The translations under genes and the position numbers were made by a program. Shown one piece after another: positions 50,728 through 64,000 of a stretch of DNA of 64,000 bases (its first letter is position 1; the number at the start of each line of letters is the position of its first letter). The notes beneath the pieces were generated by a model. The model had not been told where the DNA came from. It saw only the letters and a list, made by a program, of their open reading frames with translations, and did not search any database. The stretch spans positions 12,802,091 to 12,866,090 of the forward strand of contig JACBWW010000016.1 of the NCBI GenBank assembly GCA_020086605.1, given 5' to 3'. Source of the DNA: Lanius collurio. Lineage: Eukaryota; Chordata; Aves; Passeriformes; Laniidae.

Positions 50728-53700
50728 GTGTAGTTTCATATTTCATTGGGATATGTGGATAGGATTGTTACAGTGAGAGATTCTTCTCAAACGTTTATGG
50801 CCCAATGACACCAAGTACCAGTGGGACTGCTGAATGCTGTGAGACCAGACTGGTTGGCTGATGGAGAGCCTAGTCTGGGGCGCTGCTGGAACTGCTGACC
50901 AGGTTAGATTGCACAGGCTGTGTGTCTGCTTTGCCAGCACCAACAGAGCAGCTAGCAAGGCTGGGGGAAGGGGACAAAGCAATACCTGAAGGGTATTTGA
51001 GGCATTGCTGGAGGAGAGAGAGAATGATAAGATCTATTTGCTTCTTGTCTGTTCGAAACAATGCTGAAAAACAACCTTTGAAGAAGGCTGCAAGCTTTTC
51101 CTGCTAGATGACTAGTTATTGCAAGAGAGACACTTTAAAAGGTAAAGATAGTAAGGACAGAAATAAAGAAAAAAAATTGATCTTGAATAAAACAATGAAA
51201 AACAGACTATATTCTCAATGTAGCAGCAATGAGTATGAATGTATTGCAAAAATATAAAACTGTTCCAGGCCTTGCCTAGAATTCTTGACATTCATATTTA
51301 TTTATGCAAACTACATTAATTTAAATTCTTTGCAGACAGGACACATGAAAAATTTTGGAATTAAGTTTACTTTTGCAAGTGAATGAATTTACTGTTGAAT
51401 ATTAACATATAAATTTACTAGCCTTCACTGATGGCTAGGAGAGTGGGAATGTAATTATTATTGGGAATGAGAATCTAAACATAGAGAACTTGTATGTGTT
51501 AAAGTTACTCAGTTACTCAAGATGGTTGCATGTTTTATTTTGCACAGGAGTATGCTGTTGATCTCTGGAATTGCTATGATATCTGCTAAATTTTCCATTT
51601 CTGCTTTTCTTTTTATAAGCAAAATTATAAAATATGCTGCCTTTGACATGCTTTAAATTTGAATTCAGCAGATCTAGAAGCATCTAGAATGGGTCTGAAT
51701 TGAGACAATCCCAGATTTTGAGCATGGCATTTTTTCCATTCCTCCAAGTGCAGCTGGGATATTAATTTATTATTTGCCCAAATGTCTGCAAGAGGAATAC
51801 AGTTTACTTCCATACTCCCTCCTTTTGTTGTAAGTCAAGTCCTCACTGCTGAAAGTAATCAGGAGATTCAAGGACCTTCCATCTCTGTTCTGTCTTTAAT
51901 TCTTTAATTCAAATGGACTTGGAGTCTTTAGAGAGAACGGTATTAGATTAGGTGAAAAAAAAATTAGGTTAAGAGGGGCCTATATAAATCTAAGGCAGAT
52001 TTTCAGGGTGAAACCAAGCTTCTTTCTCTCTGGTTGTGCTGATTTGGGTTAATGTTATGTTGTAAGTGTTGGAGACTTCCCAAGGAAGAAGTTGCTGCCT
52101 TGGAAATTTATGAGCTGTGTGGAAAGTAGAAGGATCATGGTGTAACTTCATCAACAAATAGAATTCAGTAGAAGCTTTGGGTTCTTGGTTGTCGTATGAA
52201 GTATTTCTCTTCTCTCGTTCCTGCAGCACTGAGCTGGCCTTCAGATGCCAATTTCTCTTCAGTACGGTCAATGCTTGAGAGCTGGAACAGGATTAAAAGT
52301 GTGTAATGCTGTGATCAATGAAGCCTGTCACAACTGGCAGGGTGATACTGAAAGAGGGAGGGGTAAATTACTTAATTGTCCAAGTTTCTGGATTATGGAG
52401 GTCCTTCTTCCCCTACTGCTTGTGGCAGCTGATTTTTCATGACAGGGAATCATACCCCACTGCTCTCAACACCTCTGTCTGCAAAAAAATGGGAACTTGA
52501 AAATAATTACCAGCATTTTTTAACAAGGAATATGATCATGCATGGATTCCTAAAAAAAATGCCAACATACAAGAGCAGCTAGACCTAAGGGTAAATTTTC
52601 TGCCTCGTTTTAGTCTGTTGCTGCAAAAATGCTTTCGACATCCATTGTGCTGAGTAGTACTTACAGATAAGAATGTGTGTGTTCCCAGCAATTTGATGCT
52701 GCACTGCTGTAGTTTGACAAATGGAGAGAAGTGGCTTGTGTCATGGATATTGACAGTATCAATCACAGGTCTGTCATGAAATTAAGAAGGGCCATCATGA
52801 GGAGAAAGATCCATGAGTGTTTATGTTCATTCTCCTCCTCCATATTTCATTGTCAAGAAGCAGTTATATGGTATTCTTGTGCTGCTCAAAAAAAAACCCA
52901 CTGGAAATTCTCCTTTGCTCTGGGTATGACCAGAGAAAATGACAGTAATGCTTTATGCTACAGATATTGATCAGAGTGGACATTAGTGCTCATTAAAAGG
53001 AGCTGTTCAGTATGAAAAACAGAGCTTGGAAAACAAAACTGCCTGTGGTAGCTCTCTTAATGGACTAATTCCCACAGACCTTCACCCACAGGCACTGGCT
53101 TTCGTGCAGTGCTCATCTCAGCTTTATTGCTGTGCAGAGAGCCCACAGCAAGGATGGGCCAAGTCCTCTCTTGCCTGTAGCTTTACTGAAAGAAAGGCAC
53201 TAATTGTGAGAACCATGTGAGCTGAGTGAACCCTACAAGTGAGTATTGAGCATAAGTAGGCAACCATGGGCTTTGAGCAGTGACTGTTTCATGTTAAAAT
53301 GGGAATCACTGGATTTTGTCCATCCACCCATGTGTTGAGTGTGACTCTGTGTAATGATATTTTATGCATCAGTGCACAGCTTCAGTGTAATTTGTAAGTT
53401 GTGGGTCCCAGTGTGTGGGAGTCTGTGCATTGTACACATGTGCAGTTACTTTTGCAAATGTGATGAAGAACAACATGAAAATACAGTGTAGACAACTAGC
53501 AAATGTGATATGTGTTCTGATAGTCAAGAAGAGGCCTACTCAATTCTGGAATTTTGATTAGATTAAAAAATTTGATCCATACAAAGAAAATAATTTGTAA
53601 TGCCTAGAAATTTCTGGTCTGGCATGTGTTTTCACCCCTCAAGTGTTATTCTGTCTCTGGCACCCAGGGATAATCAAAGGTGATTAGACACATCTTTTCT

Positions 53701-56700
53701 CATTCTTCCTCTCCACAAGTATTAGATTACTTAACAGGGGAAACAAAATTTCTGCAGCTCAGTAAGAAAATGCAGTGAAAGCATAAAGTCAACACCGTTT
53801 TTCTAAATTTCTCCATGCTACTCATCACCATAGTATTTCTATGGCTCATGTATTACCCCTGGATCCTCAAAATATGTCGGCACAGAAAGAGAATACACTT
53901 ACCAAGGCTTCACAGTGAAGTAAAATTAATGTATCCCTTAATAATGCAGAACATCTGTGCTAAAGTGGGGGGAAAAAAGGCTGCCTTTTCTGAGAAGTAT
54001 CCTTTTATCTTGTATAAAAATCTATTTTCCTTTCCACACTATGTGAGTGTAATGTAAAGGAAGCCTGGCACTGAAACTGACTTACAGCCGTATTATATCC
54101 CAACTAGTCTTGGCCCATCCTACCTGTATAGTTTGGGATATTTTTTGTCTTTTGGTGGGATTTTATTGATGTTATTATGATTTTAAATTATTGTCTAAAT
54201 TTTTATGGATGACATACATCCTTTTGCTTCTAATGAGATTAATCTTTGGGATTTTGTTGTTCACTAACTTAGTACTGTCTGTGTCTTAGTAGGTACAGGA
54301 TACAACACTTTTTAAACTCAGATTCTTTAGAGATACCCAGACTTTTGTCACTTTTTAACAACTCTAGAAGGAAATAACATAGTTTAAAGGGTGTGATTCC
54401 AGTGGTGGTACAGTGCAGCACAAGTCTGTAAGAAGGATCTTGAAAACCAAGGTATTGTTACAGTATATCATTATCTGGACATTTGTCATGGAGCAGGTTT
54501 TCATAATAAGCTTCAAAGAAGGTGGAAGCCCAGATCTAAGCATCAGGTTTTTCAGAAGTACTTCTATAACAGGAGCTTTGTATTCTCTGCACTTTGACCA
54601 GTAATCTCCACACGACCATTAAGGTTGAAATATAGCTGGTTTCTATATCTGGCAATGTAAGGTGAAACTAGAAAGACTGAATTTTAAATCTTTTATTCTA
54701 TTTTATTCACATAAATCCCTCTTGCTTCCTTGAATTTTCTTTAATCTATCTGTTATCTAATCATAATTAGAGGTGGGGCATAATTATCTGTGAATCCCTT
54801 TCAGTAGGTTGATTAAAGATAAAAGTACATCAAATCTGAAGCAGGTTAAGGAGAGCACGGAGAATGGTGGACCAGCAAACCACTTTTGTAGATTGTATGC
54901 CAAATGAAATGTCATTAAAATAGCTTTTTTCACAGCATTACAACATGAACCAGGTTCATGGTTGTTCCAGAATACAGACTGAATGAAGACTCTATTCATA
55001 ATGCAGTTAACTCCTACATTTCATGGGTTTACAAGCTTCTGAATTTTACCCATTTTGCTTCTAGAGTCTTTAACTCCAATTCTTGAATACCTTATCTTTC
55101 CAGATATTCTGAGTAAATAACAGACAGACAGTATGTTTCGCTTAATAATCTTCCAGTTCTGTATACAAATTGACATATTTTAAAGCATTAAAGAAGCAAA
55201 AAAATCTATACATTTTTAAGTGTCCCTCATTTTTTGTGGCTTAAAATTTTTAGAGGTAGATAGAAAGATTTTTGCAAGTTTTATGTAAAATTCATCACTA
55301 TCTGTGATCAAATTTTTTTTTGTGTTTTTGTTGATGCAAGTGCCTAAGTCTAAAGGAGCTTCTTCTCCAGAGATATTAGAGAAAACCCCTTTAATAGGGT
55401 AAAGTTCCTAATTTTTTCAAGAGAGAATGCATTCTAGTTATAGTGTAAGTGCGAGGAAGTGACTTAGGGCACAGATGTATTCCAGATTCTGTCTCTCATT
55501 CTTTCTTTCCTTGAAGAGTATATGCCTCTTAGGTCTAAAAATCTTAACCAGAAGACAATTATAAGACATTTGTGCATCTGCTATTAGATATTTCATCTGT
55601 TGTGTTAATTTGAGGTCTTGTTTTTTCCTATTCTTTTTGGGGTGTTTTGTTCTAGAGGATACTGTAAGAAGCTTTAGAAATAAGCACCATGGTATCAGGT
55701 GATCTTGCAACCAAGAGGTCAGATGAGTGAACTGACCTAGCATTTTTAGATGTGCTGCTTTGTCAGGAGGCTGACAGTTCTCCTGCTATGTACATAAAAT
55801 GGCATATTGCTGTGAATGCTAACATGGCTGTCAGGAGCGGTTTCGCCATTCTTTTTAGCCTGTGTCATGTAAGATTCCTTTAAGCAACTAAAAAACCAGC
55901 CATAATCCATTTGATTTTCTGTCTTCCCATGAGGAAAAGTTTTGACAGATGATAAATAGCAACTGCTGACAATCATCAATGTGGAGCTATCATGCTTTTA
56001 CATTAAATACAAAAACAGAGTTGTAATGTCACCAGGGATAAGACTTTTGACACATAAGAGACAAATATATAATCCTCAGAACTAAATCACTATTGGGATC
56101 TGAGGAAGTGCAACAAAGCACAGCTGCTTTTAGAATCTCACAAAGTCAAACTACAGCTAACTTTGATATCTGGAATTGTATGCATGTTCCAATCCAGGAT
56201 ATCTTGCTGTTGAGCCATAAGCTGCTGTTATACATGCAAACATCAGTGGATGTATGTGCACAAAGTAGAAAGGCACTGTCTTGTTTAATTAGGGCTGAAA
56301 AGGGACCAACATCAAAATAAAGAATGGTGCTTTCTGAGCCAGGGCCAAAGTTGCCAGATTTTATCACAGTAAAAATCCAGTCACACAAGTCACACTGAAG
56401 TATTTTATTCTGTGCAGCATATTTCTTGCAAGCATTTTACCCATTTGCTCATAAAAGAACAATTGTTAAAAATATAAATAGTAACTTTAAGTACTTTGTG
56501 CTGGCTGGCAGTTTTAGCAATAAAATCTGAATTAGACTTTAGTCTGACTGAGTGTTTCTAAAATTTTTCATCTCTCCAGATGGGAAAGTGCCATCAGTGT
56601 AGTGGTACTTTTAGCATAATCTCTCTTCTAATGTAAAGCATAATGTATTTTACAGCAATTTTCAAAACAGAAGTCATTAATATAGAACCTTGTTCTTCCA

Positions 56701-59700
56701 ATTGACATTTGAGTCTGTGTTTATTTCTGATATACACTGAAAAGTTTAAGTTCCATTCTTTATCTGCCAAAAGCAAGAGAATGGAGAAAGACAAAGTGGT
56801 TTAGAGAGAAATTGAATAGTTCTGTGTTAAAAGGAGGTACTTCATAAGTCCTGTAGTATCAGCATAAAGCAAAGAGTAGGACAGCTGGGTAAAACTGAAC
56901 TACATAGAAGTTTTAATCTAGTTGAAACACATAGGCTAAGAAAATCCTGTCATAATATTATTTCTTTTAGGGGAAAAAAAAGAATATATATGTTTCCCCT
57001 ATGCTTTTAAATATTCCGTTCCACTTTTACTAACGCTACATTTTATCTTGATTTGAAAAATGCAGGAAGAGTTCCTTGTTTATCCCAGAGCACTTTTTTG
57101 TAACATGAAAAATAATTTCAAATGACGTTTTGTAAAATGTAAATCAGAAGACAACAACTTTATGCATATGCCCTTTGATGCATTCACTTTCCTCCTCCTT
57201 TTTGTCATTCTGTCTGGGATACAAAGTTTTCTTGGTTCTTCTATAGAGGATAAGCTGTGTGGCTGAGCTGAGAATATCTTTAAGACTGAGATTTGAGATG
57301 GGAATATTTTTTCACCACTGTGAGATGCCTCAAAACTTTATCAGGCCTGCTGGCCTAGAGGAACATGTTCTATAACAGCTGTAAGAGGAAAACCTGTCTT
57401 TATTCCCATCCATGGGTTTCTAAATCAAAACTGCTGTCCTGTGCTGTGACAAAGCTTTTTACAATGTAGAATTTCTTGCTCCACTGACTAACCTGAAGGA
57501 ATTTTCATCAGCTGATCTACCTCTGTTTACTGAGAATCATTGCTGTCTTGCTTTATCTCTATAATGGTCCCCATTCCCATTTAAGTCTGGTGAGTTGCAC
57601 ACAATCACACTGCAAAACTTTTTGCATTAATTTCAGAGACATTAAGATATTAATATTGTGAGATTGCAGTATCCTTTTTTCTTTTAATATATGGGAATGA
57701 AAATGGTCTGTGTATTAACTTCAGAAATGTATTTTATGTCTTTGACTTCCTAGATGTTTTAACTAGAAATGTTTACATTAAGTCAATAGAAAATAAGTTT
57801 AGGGAGATAGCAATCAATACTGTTTGTATCTGTTAGATAAAAGTAGCTTACATTAGTGTTCCATCATGTCTTAATGTGACAAGCTTGAAGTTAAGACAAG
57901 AAGGAATCTATGGAATGGATAATTTAAGCAGAAGTACCCAAGTGTAACAGACAGCAGAGAAACTGTATTTCCAGCTTGTGAAGTCTCAGAGGAAGAGCAG
58001 GTCTTTCGAATAATAAACAGAACATCCACCATCAAATGTTCTCTTTCATCTTTTTGGGACACTGACAGTTCAATTTTAAAGAGGCTTTGGGATCCTAAAA
58101 ATGTGCTCAAAATATGCCACAGTATCTGTCTTGCAAATCTTATAAAACTAAACTTTGGAATTTAGTGTTTTAGAAGGGAGCATAATAAATATTCAGTCTG
58201 CAATTTAGGAATTCCTGAAAATATCTGGAACCATGGAGATGCAGAGCAATGTAATGAATAACTTTAATGAACACATCAAATACAGATGACAAATGTACAG
58301 CTGAAACAGAGTCCTACTTTGTGCTGTTAGTTTTGGTGCATTTTCCTCCTGGAGTGGAACTGCTAACAAAAGCATTTTGGATTCAGAAAAACTAGGAGGA
58401 AAGTAAACTGAGTAAAAGTATATGATCTCTATATAATTTCATTTTATTTTAATATAGACTGAATACATTGTTACTCTGATTTAAATTTATGAGAGAAACT
58501 ATTTAAATCCTCATCAGCTCTACTGAATTCATGAGCTCTTGGTCTAAATAGCTATTTGTGGTCTTAAATTTTACAACCTACCAAATGTTGTTTTTTCCTT
58601 TTAGCCATCTAAGTAACTCTTAATCCAGGCAAAAACCTCAATGGATCTGTCTGGTGAGGGACTCCGGTCCCTCTGATAGTTTTTCTTCCTTCCATGAAAA
58701 CACTGTGACTCCATTTGGTTAGCATCACACAAATTAGTTGTGATATTATTAAGGAAACAGTTCTCCTTGTATGGCAGAAACAAATATTAGTGAAGTCAAT
58801 CACGATGGCACAATACACACAAATAACGATTTAAAAAAAGCATTAATTGCTTTTTTTTCTACAAGCCAAGCAGTGCTGTGTAATGCCTTAAGAGAAAATA
58901 CCTGGGAAATGTAAGGGGCTTTTTGGGGCATGTTATCCATCTACTCAGTATATTATCACCACTTTCACTTCTTTCATTCAAGAGCTGAAGTACATTGAAC
59001 TGAACTATCATTTCTCTATATTTAATGGGGTTGTTCTTCTAATCTGCCTTCCTGGTTTGTTTTTTTTTTTGTATTTCTGTCTTTTTAGGCACAGTTGCTA
59101 GTACCTAGAAGGAGCTTAGCTGGGGATTCAATTTCTAAAACTGATAGAAATATGAGAACTACACAGCATCATGAAAGAGTACAAATTTGGGGTTTTATAG
59201 CTACAATATTTTTTCATGAGAAAATATTGCCTTACTGGGTGTAGTAGCATTTTATATTCATTTGCTTGGCTGAACTTTTCTTGGAGACTTTTAGCTAACA
59301 GCCAAAAGGAAAAGAGCACACCAGACTATGTAGTAGTTTGTAAATTAATATGTTTTTTGAGATGTAGGTATTTGGGTGAGAGTTCTCAGAAATGGAACAG
59401 AGGAGTATCCCAAATGCTGTGTTACTCAACATTAGAGATCTACCTTGATTTTTAATAGAGAGTTTTGGGAAGCTTTCAAGGTGGAAAAAACTCATATTCC
59501 TGCTAAACTCTTATGAGAAGTACTTAAAACTAATCTTTGCACTTCTAAAATCATCTTTCCCAAAAGCTGTTAAATACAATTGTTCCCTCCAGCTTGGATT
59601 CCTCACTTTAGCTGTCACACCCAGTCTGTTACAACATACACATGTAGGTGTAACTTTCAGGTGAACCTGGAAGTCCTGAAAGAAAGAGCAATCAGTAGAA

Positions 59701-60661
59701 TGGGTCTTTCTGAGTGGGAGAGAGGAGAAAAAAATTCATTAATGAAAATAGATATTTCAGAAAGGTGGGATAGTGTTTTTCACACTTGCAATACTGTCCC
59801 CTCCCTAACAAGGAGGAGTTTTGCTTTGATCAGGTGGTAAAACAGTACTAATAAGTCTTTTTGCAGATTGTGTTATATGTAACAGTACCTGTGATGTGCA
59901 GGAAATTCTGACTGGGAGGCAAAGGAATGTAAGTGGGTTTGAGTGAAAAGCTCTAAATGCATGTGTTGTCATGTAGGAGCTGATTTTCAGGGACTGCATC
60001 CCTCTATGTCCCCCCACTGGAAGTTTTGGGTGTTAGGCCTTCAAGCATTCTAGTAAAGCTCATAGCTTGTCAGAAGTCAGATCTGGTACTTGGATTTTTA
60101 ATTCATACATCAGTAAAAATGAAACAGGTTTTAACCTTGTTTCCACTGCAGCTCTGTCTTCCAGTTTCTGAAGAAATAAAAATGAATGAAAGAATGATTC
60201 TTAAAAGATAAATGTTTATCGAGGGGGGAAGAAAATGCTTTTTTACATTTTCTGTCTTTTTGTTTTTCATCTTTTGTGCTTTTGTGCAATTTCTAGTTTC
60301 TCATTACTCACTGGTTTCTTCTTCTACCTTTCCTCTTGTTTTGTAACACTTTCATGCAATTCTTTTTCTGGAGGCTTCCCCCAGGCTATCCTTCATCTCT
60401 CTAGAAAATTCTGTTCCCTTTCATTAGCATCCCTTTTATTTGATTCTCTGTTCCTTTATGTGTCCTACATATATTTCAGTTCTAGTTCAGCTTTATTTTT
60501 TTTTTTTTTATGGGGGGGTGGGTTGTTGGTTTGTGGGTTTTTTCCTTATCTTTTATTTTAGCAGCTTTGGATGTTTATTTTTTCCCTGTGTCTTTATGAT
60601 GCCTCTGTCTTGCTGTTCTCACAGAATTTCTGCTCCTCAAAGTGCTAAACATATCAGACAG

Positions 60662-60664
<3 letters not shown>

Positions 60665-60690
<26 letters not shown>
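60665..60690. repeat. Poly(T) run
   Basis: 26 consecutive T. This could mark the tail of a minus-strand retroposed sequence lying to the right, but none is recognisable. Confidence 0.9.
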
Positions 60691-60692
<2 letters not shown>

Positions 60693-62495
60693 TCCAGGCA
60701 TTATTGACAGAAGATTTTGGTATGCCCTGACTGAGTGGGAGCTAGTTAAAAACCTTGAAAATAAATTAATTCATATCTACTGAAGATGTGATCTGTCTCT
60801 TTAGCAACTTCTGTACATAGTTATTTAGAATTAATATTACAAGACAGAATGTTTTATGTAGTATCTTTCGATGATATATATAGCATCTCACCATCAAGGT
60901 GTGTTTTCAGATTTTTTGAGATATTTCAATTTGTAGTGTCCAAAGGTTAAAAGTTATTTAACAATATTAAATAAATAAAATTTGGTACATTTTTTAAAGT
61001 TATTTAAGTGGTTTCTTTTTATAATGATGACTCTTTTTCTTGAAATGTTAGGTATTTAAACACCCATTGATTTCTATGGTTGATCCTTGCTATGTGCTAG
61101 TTTTAATATTTTGAGTGCTTAAAAATCAGTCTTCACAGATGTAGTCAAGTTTTCACACAAATTGTAGCTCATTTTCAACTTCAACATTGGAATTACTTAC
61201 ATGTAGGAACATTTATGTATTTATATTCTGTCTTTGTATGTGAGCCTACAGATGTTTCAGAATACATGAGAAGTCTGTAGCCTGCATGCTGAAAAAACCT
61301 TCTTGGATAGTTGCAAATCTCTTTTGCATTTACCCACAGTTTATCCCATGGCCTAAACAGGAGCTTACCTTTCATTAAATGAGTGGTTAAATGACTGTCT
61401 CAGAAGTCTAATGGCTATCAAATTAAGTATGTACTTATATAACTAGCTCAGAGTTATGCCTCTTAAAACACAATTTCTAATAATTTGTGCAGGAATTTTA
61501 GCAACACAGTTGTCCTTGATGTCAGTATGAACTGTATCTCTAAATTTTTTTCAGCTACTTCAAAGTCTAATGAATTATTAATTCACTACTAAGTATTTTG
61601 CATACAGAATTCTTGCTAAGTTAATAGGATGTTTGCCTGTTAAAAATTGCAGAATCAGGCTGAATTAATCCAGCCTGCTTTTGAGAACCTAAAATAAACA
61701 GAACTGCTGCAGTGTGCCTTGGCAAAGTATTTCAATGTCTAGCTGAATTACTCTTTGTACTTTCTAATATCTAATTTAACATTTTGCGTGAATTTGCTAT
61801 CAGGCTGTTATCAATCCATGCCCTTCCTCTTAGGATGATATATAACACTATGATTTTTTTTTTACATCATTTCTAAAAATCTACAGCTGACTAATCTGAA
61901 GTGGACTACTCATTCTTCACAGTGAATAACCTATCCTCCAAAGTTGTAAGATGTGTTGATTTCCATCTAGTGCTTTGTTTCATCCTAGTGATGTCATTTC
62001 TACAGTGTAATGGGGTGATCTGAATTGCACACAATATTTAACATGGGGCCTTAATATTCTTTCATGTGGTACCAGAATGCCTTCCTTTGAAAAAATTTAA
62101 TTCCCTTTTTATTCTTTCTCCTCTACCTTATACAATTTCTTGCTCTGAACTTTTGTTTGCCTTTTTATTGCTGCAAAATACTGTGTATGATCATGGAAAA
62201 CACTTTAAACTATCTTATTCCCACTTTTTTTTCCTGGTCTGTATTCTGCTTTGTGCTTTAATTTAGATTTCGGACTCTGTGATTATTTTTGGTCCCTGGT
62301 CTCATTACCTTTTACTTCTTTACATGGAACTGCATAAACTACTTAGCATCCCATAAGCCTAATTCTATCCAAATCATTATGACTTTGTTTGCTCTGTTCC
62401 TCTGTATTTACTACTTCTCACTTTGTGTCAGCAGCAGATTTAGCTACTTTTGAAAGGATGTTCTCCCACAAGGTCATTTCTCTATTAGCCTAATA

Positions 62496-62520
62496 AAAGT
62501 GATCCACTTGTGATCACTTT
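62496..62520. repeat. Perfect 9-bp inverted repeat
   Basis: The arms AAAGTGATC and GATCACTTT are separated by CACTTGT. Confidence 0.9.
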
Positions 62521-62834
62521 CTACACTTTTCTTGCTTATGGAGCCCTTTTCTAGGACAGGCAGTTTTTCAGAGGTGTGGGTAGTCAGACTACTCTCCAAA
62601 CTGTGCAGTGCAGATACCCTGGTGCCAGGGAACTGACTGACAGATCTTCCTGGTTAAGTGGTGGTGGAGTCTTTAAGTAGATGGAGGGACAGAAGCAGAA
62701 TTCTGCAATTACAGGGACACAAAATGAAACTTGTCCAATAAGGGACAAATACTAATTTATTAATAAAATTAACAATTGGGGCACAGAAGGAAAAATCTCA
62801 TCATCAATATATCTGTGTGCCCAAACCTCATAAT

Positions 62835-62876
62835 ACTCACTTCTAAAGTAGCAGCTGAGCTAGTTTAGAAGTGAGT
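62835..62876. repeat. 13-bp perfect inverted repeat, extended by a 4-bp inner stem
   Basis: The arms ACTCACTTCTAAA (62835-62847) and TTTAGAAGTGAGT (62864-62876) are exact reverse complements. After one G/G mismatch, TAGC pairs with GCTA around a six-base loop. The stem is too short for a typical microRNA precursor. Confidence 0.95.
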
Positions 62877-64000
62877 GAACTCAAACATTGGAAGCAAAAC
62901 AACTTTGGACAGGTTACTCTTGAGGTGATCAATAAACCAGGAAGTTCTTTTGTGCAGGGCTCTGTGCTACTCCTGCTGTCATGTTCTCTCTGCCATTTAA
63001 AGCTGCCTTTTGTGGATTTTATTCTAAATGTGTCTCTGTATTTCAAACATAAAAATGTAAAGTTCAGTTGTAAGGAAGGAAGCCATGGTTTACAACGTTT
63101 AATCCTCATTGGATGTACTTCCAACCTTAGTTTTTTATTAGAGCATTAGAATAGTCAATGCCCTTAACTTGAATCTCTTTATAAGTTTGTATTTTTCATA
63201 AAAAAAGTTATTATTTTTCACAAAAATTTCAACACCTACTTGGCATGTTATTCTTATCAACATTTTTTTATACCTGGTGTGTCTCAGTGTGATTTGATGT
63301 AGGTGGTTTTGTACAAGTAAGGTGATGGAGAATCCAGTCTAGATGTGTTAGAATTGTGTTCAGTTCACCTACAGAGTGATCTTCTGGTGCAGTTTACAGC
63401 TATCCCAGGACTCCTTTAATTTAAGTGTCCTTGAGTACCTCAGCATGTATAGGGACTAAATCAGAGGGAATTTAAACTATTATGACTTTGCACAGCTAAA
63501 CTAATTCTGAGTAGCCCAACAAAATTACTCACAATGTGATTTGCATCTCTGTAACTGAGATGGGAATTTGGAAAACAGAGCATGCTGGTGAATTTACTGT
63601 ATATCTCAATATAGATGTATACACTTCATGTAAAACAGCCAGGCAAAGAGACAGTATGGCTACAGAGGGAGAGCATAAGGTTCGTTTAGCTGAGAGCAAA
63701 ATGAATTCTTTGCCTAAGTATTCCCAAAAGAGGGGTAAGGCAGCATTCCAGAAACTGCAATACACACTCCTTGGGGAAAAGTGAAATGTTAAAAGGTTTT
63801 ACCATCATGCTAGAGCTGATAATTAGGCAATTATGACTATTAACTTTGACAGAACACCAGCACTAAATGCATTAGATTCCAGAGTTTGGATGTAGAGAAT
63901 TAGGGAAATATTAGGGTCTTTGGTGAGCCTTTCTGAGAATTAGCTTCAGACAGATTACCAACGAAAAGTTAGAAGGTGTGAAAATAATTCCCCTATATGT

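Larger units (their letters stand above)
50728..64000. other. AT-rich noncoding stretch with hairpins and T runs
   Basis: No gene or recognised transposon in over 13 kb. Local structures are a T-rich block around 60235-60560, a 26-base T run (60665-60690), a 9-bp perfect hairpin (62496-62520) and a 13-bp hairpin (62835-62876). Open frames stay at or below about 108 codons, and the longest is an artefact of the T-rich block, coding mostly for Phe, Leu and Ser. Confidence 0.55.

Noticed and set aside
60235..60561. 108-codon plus-strand frame that looks like a membrane protein
   Set aside because: The Phe/Leu/Ser-rich peptide is what any T-rich tract encodes; a low-complexity DNA effect.
1..64000. 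CRISPR arrays, tRNA or rRNA genes, bacterial promoters and terminators
   Set aside because: No regularly spaced repeats, cloverleaf candidates or rRNA motifs were seen, and the avian repeats make a bacterial reading unsuitable.

Overview
The window looks like vertebrate nuclear DNA, most likely from a bird and probably a songbird. It is AT-rich, has no operon-like gene packing, and its open frames are short and look random. The interspersed repeats are of avian type: a CR1 LINE 3' end (48289-48385) with the usual octamer-like terminus, and several endogenous-retrovirus long terminal repeats (LTRs) whose sequence I know from bird genomes. Family labels come from memory of avian repeats; no search was run. 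I find no intact protein-coding gene, RNA gene, CRISPR array or bacterial feature.

The most informative locus is 20.2-22.0 kb on the minus strand. It holds an intronless, broken copy of THYN1 (thymocyte nuclear protein 1, an EVE-domain protein), recognisable from its conserved core and C-terminus. The copy has an in-frame stop, frameshifts and a small internal deletion. In minus-strand order it lies between an LTR start with a TATA-like box (about 22025 to 21490) and a second LTR-like sequence (about 20603 to 20186). This layout would fit LTR-mediated retroposition, or nested independent insertions.

Other repeats are a solo LTR at 35534-36064, two partial LTRs related to each other at 40379-41226 and 49914-50727, and the CR1 fragment. 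All of these, and the THYN1 copy, lie on the minus strand. That bias is what one would expect inside a long intron of a plus-strand gene, but the host gene cannot be named from this sequence.

The rest is single-copy-looking AT-rich DNA with microsatellites, homopolymer runs, a recent 39-bp tandem duplication (32423-32499), a much older dispersed duplication (38046-38330 and 39387-39655), and several perfect short hairpins of a kind made by template-switch mutation. Two blocks (10.14-11.40 kb and 17.04-17.64 kb) have motif clusters that make them candidates for conserved regulatory DNA. I found no convincing new biological system; the THYN1/LTR composite is the item most worth following up.
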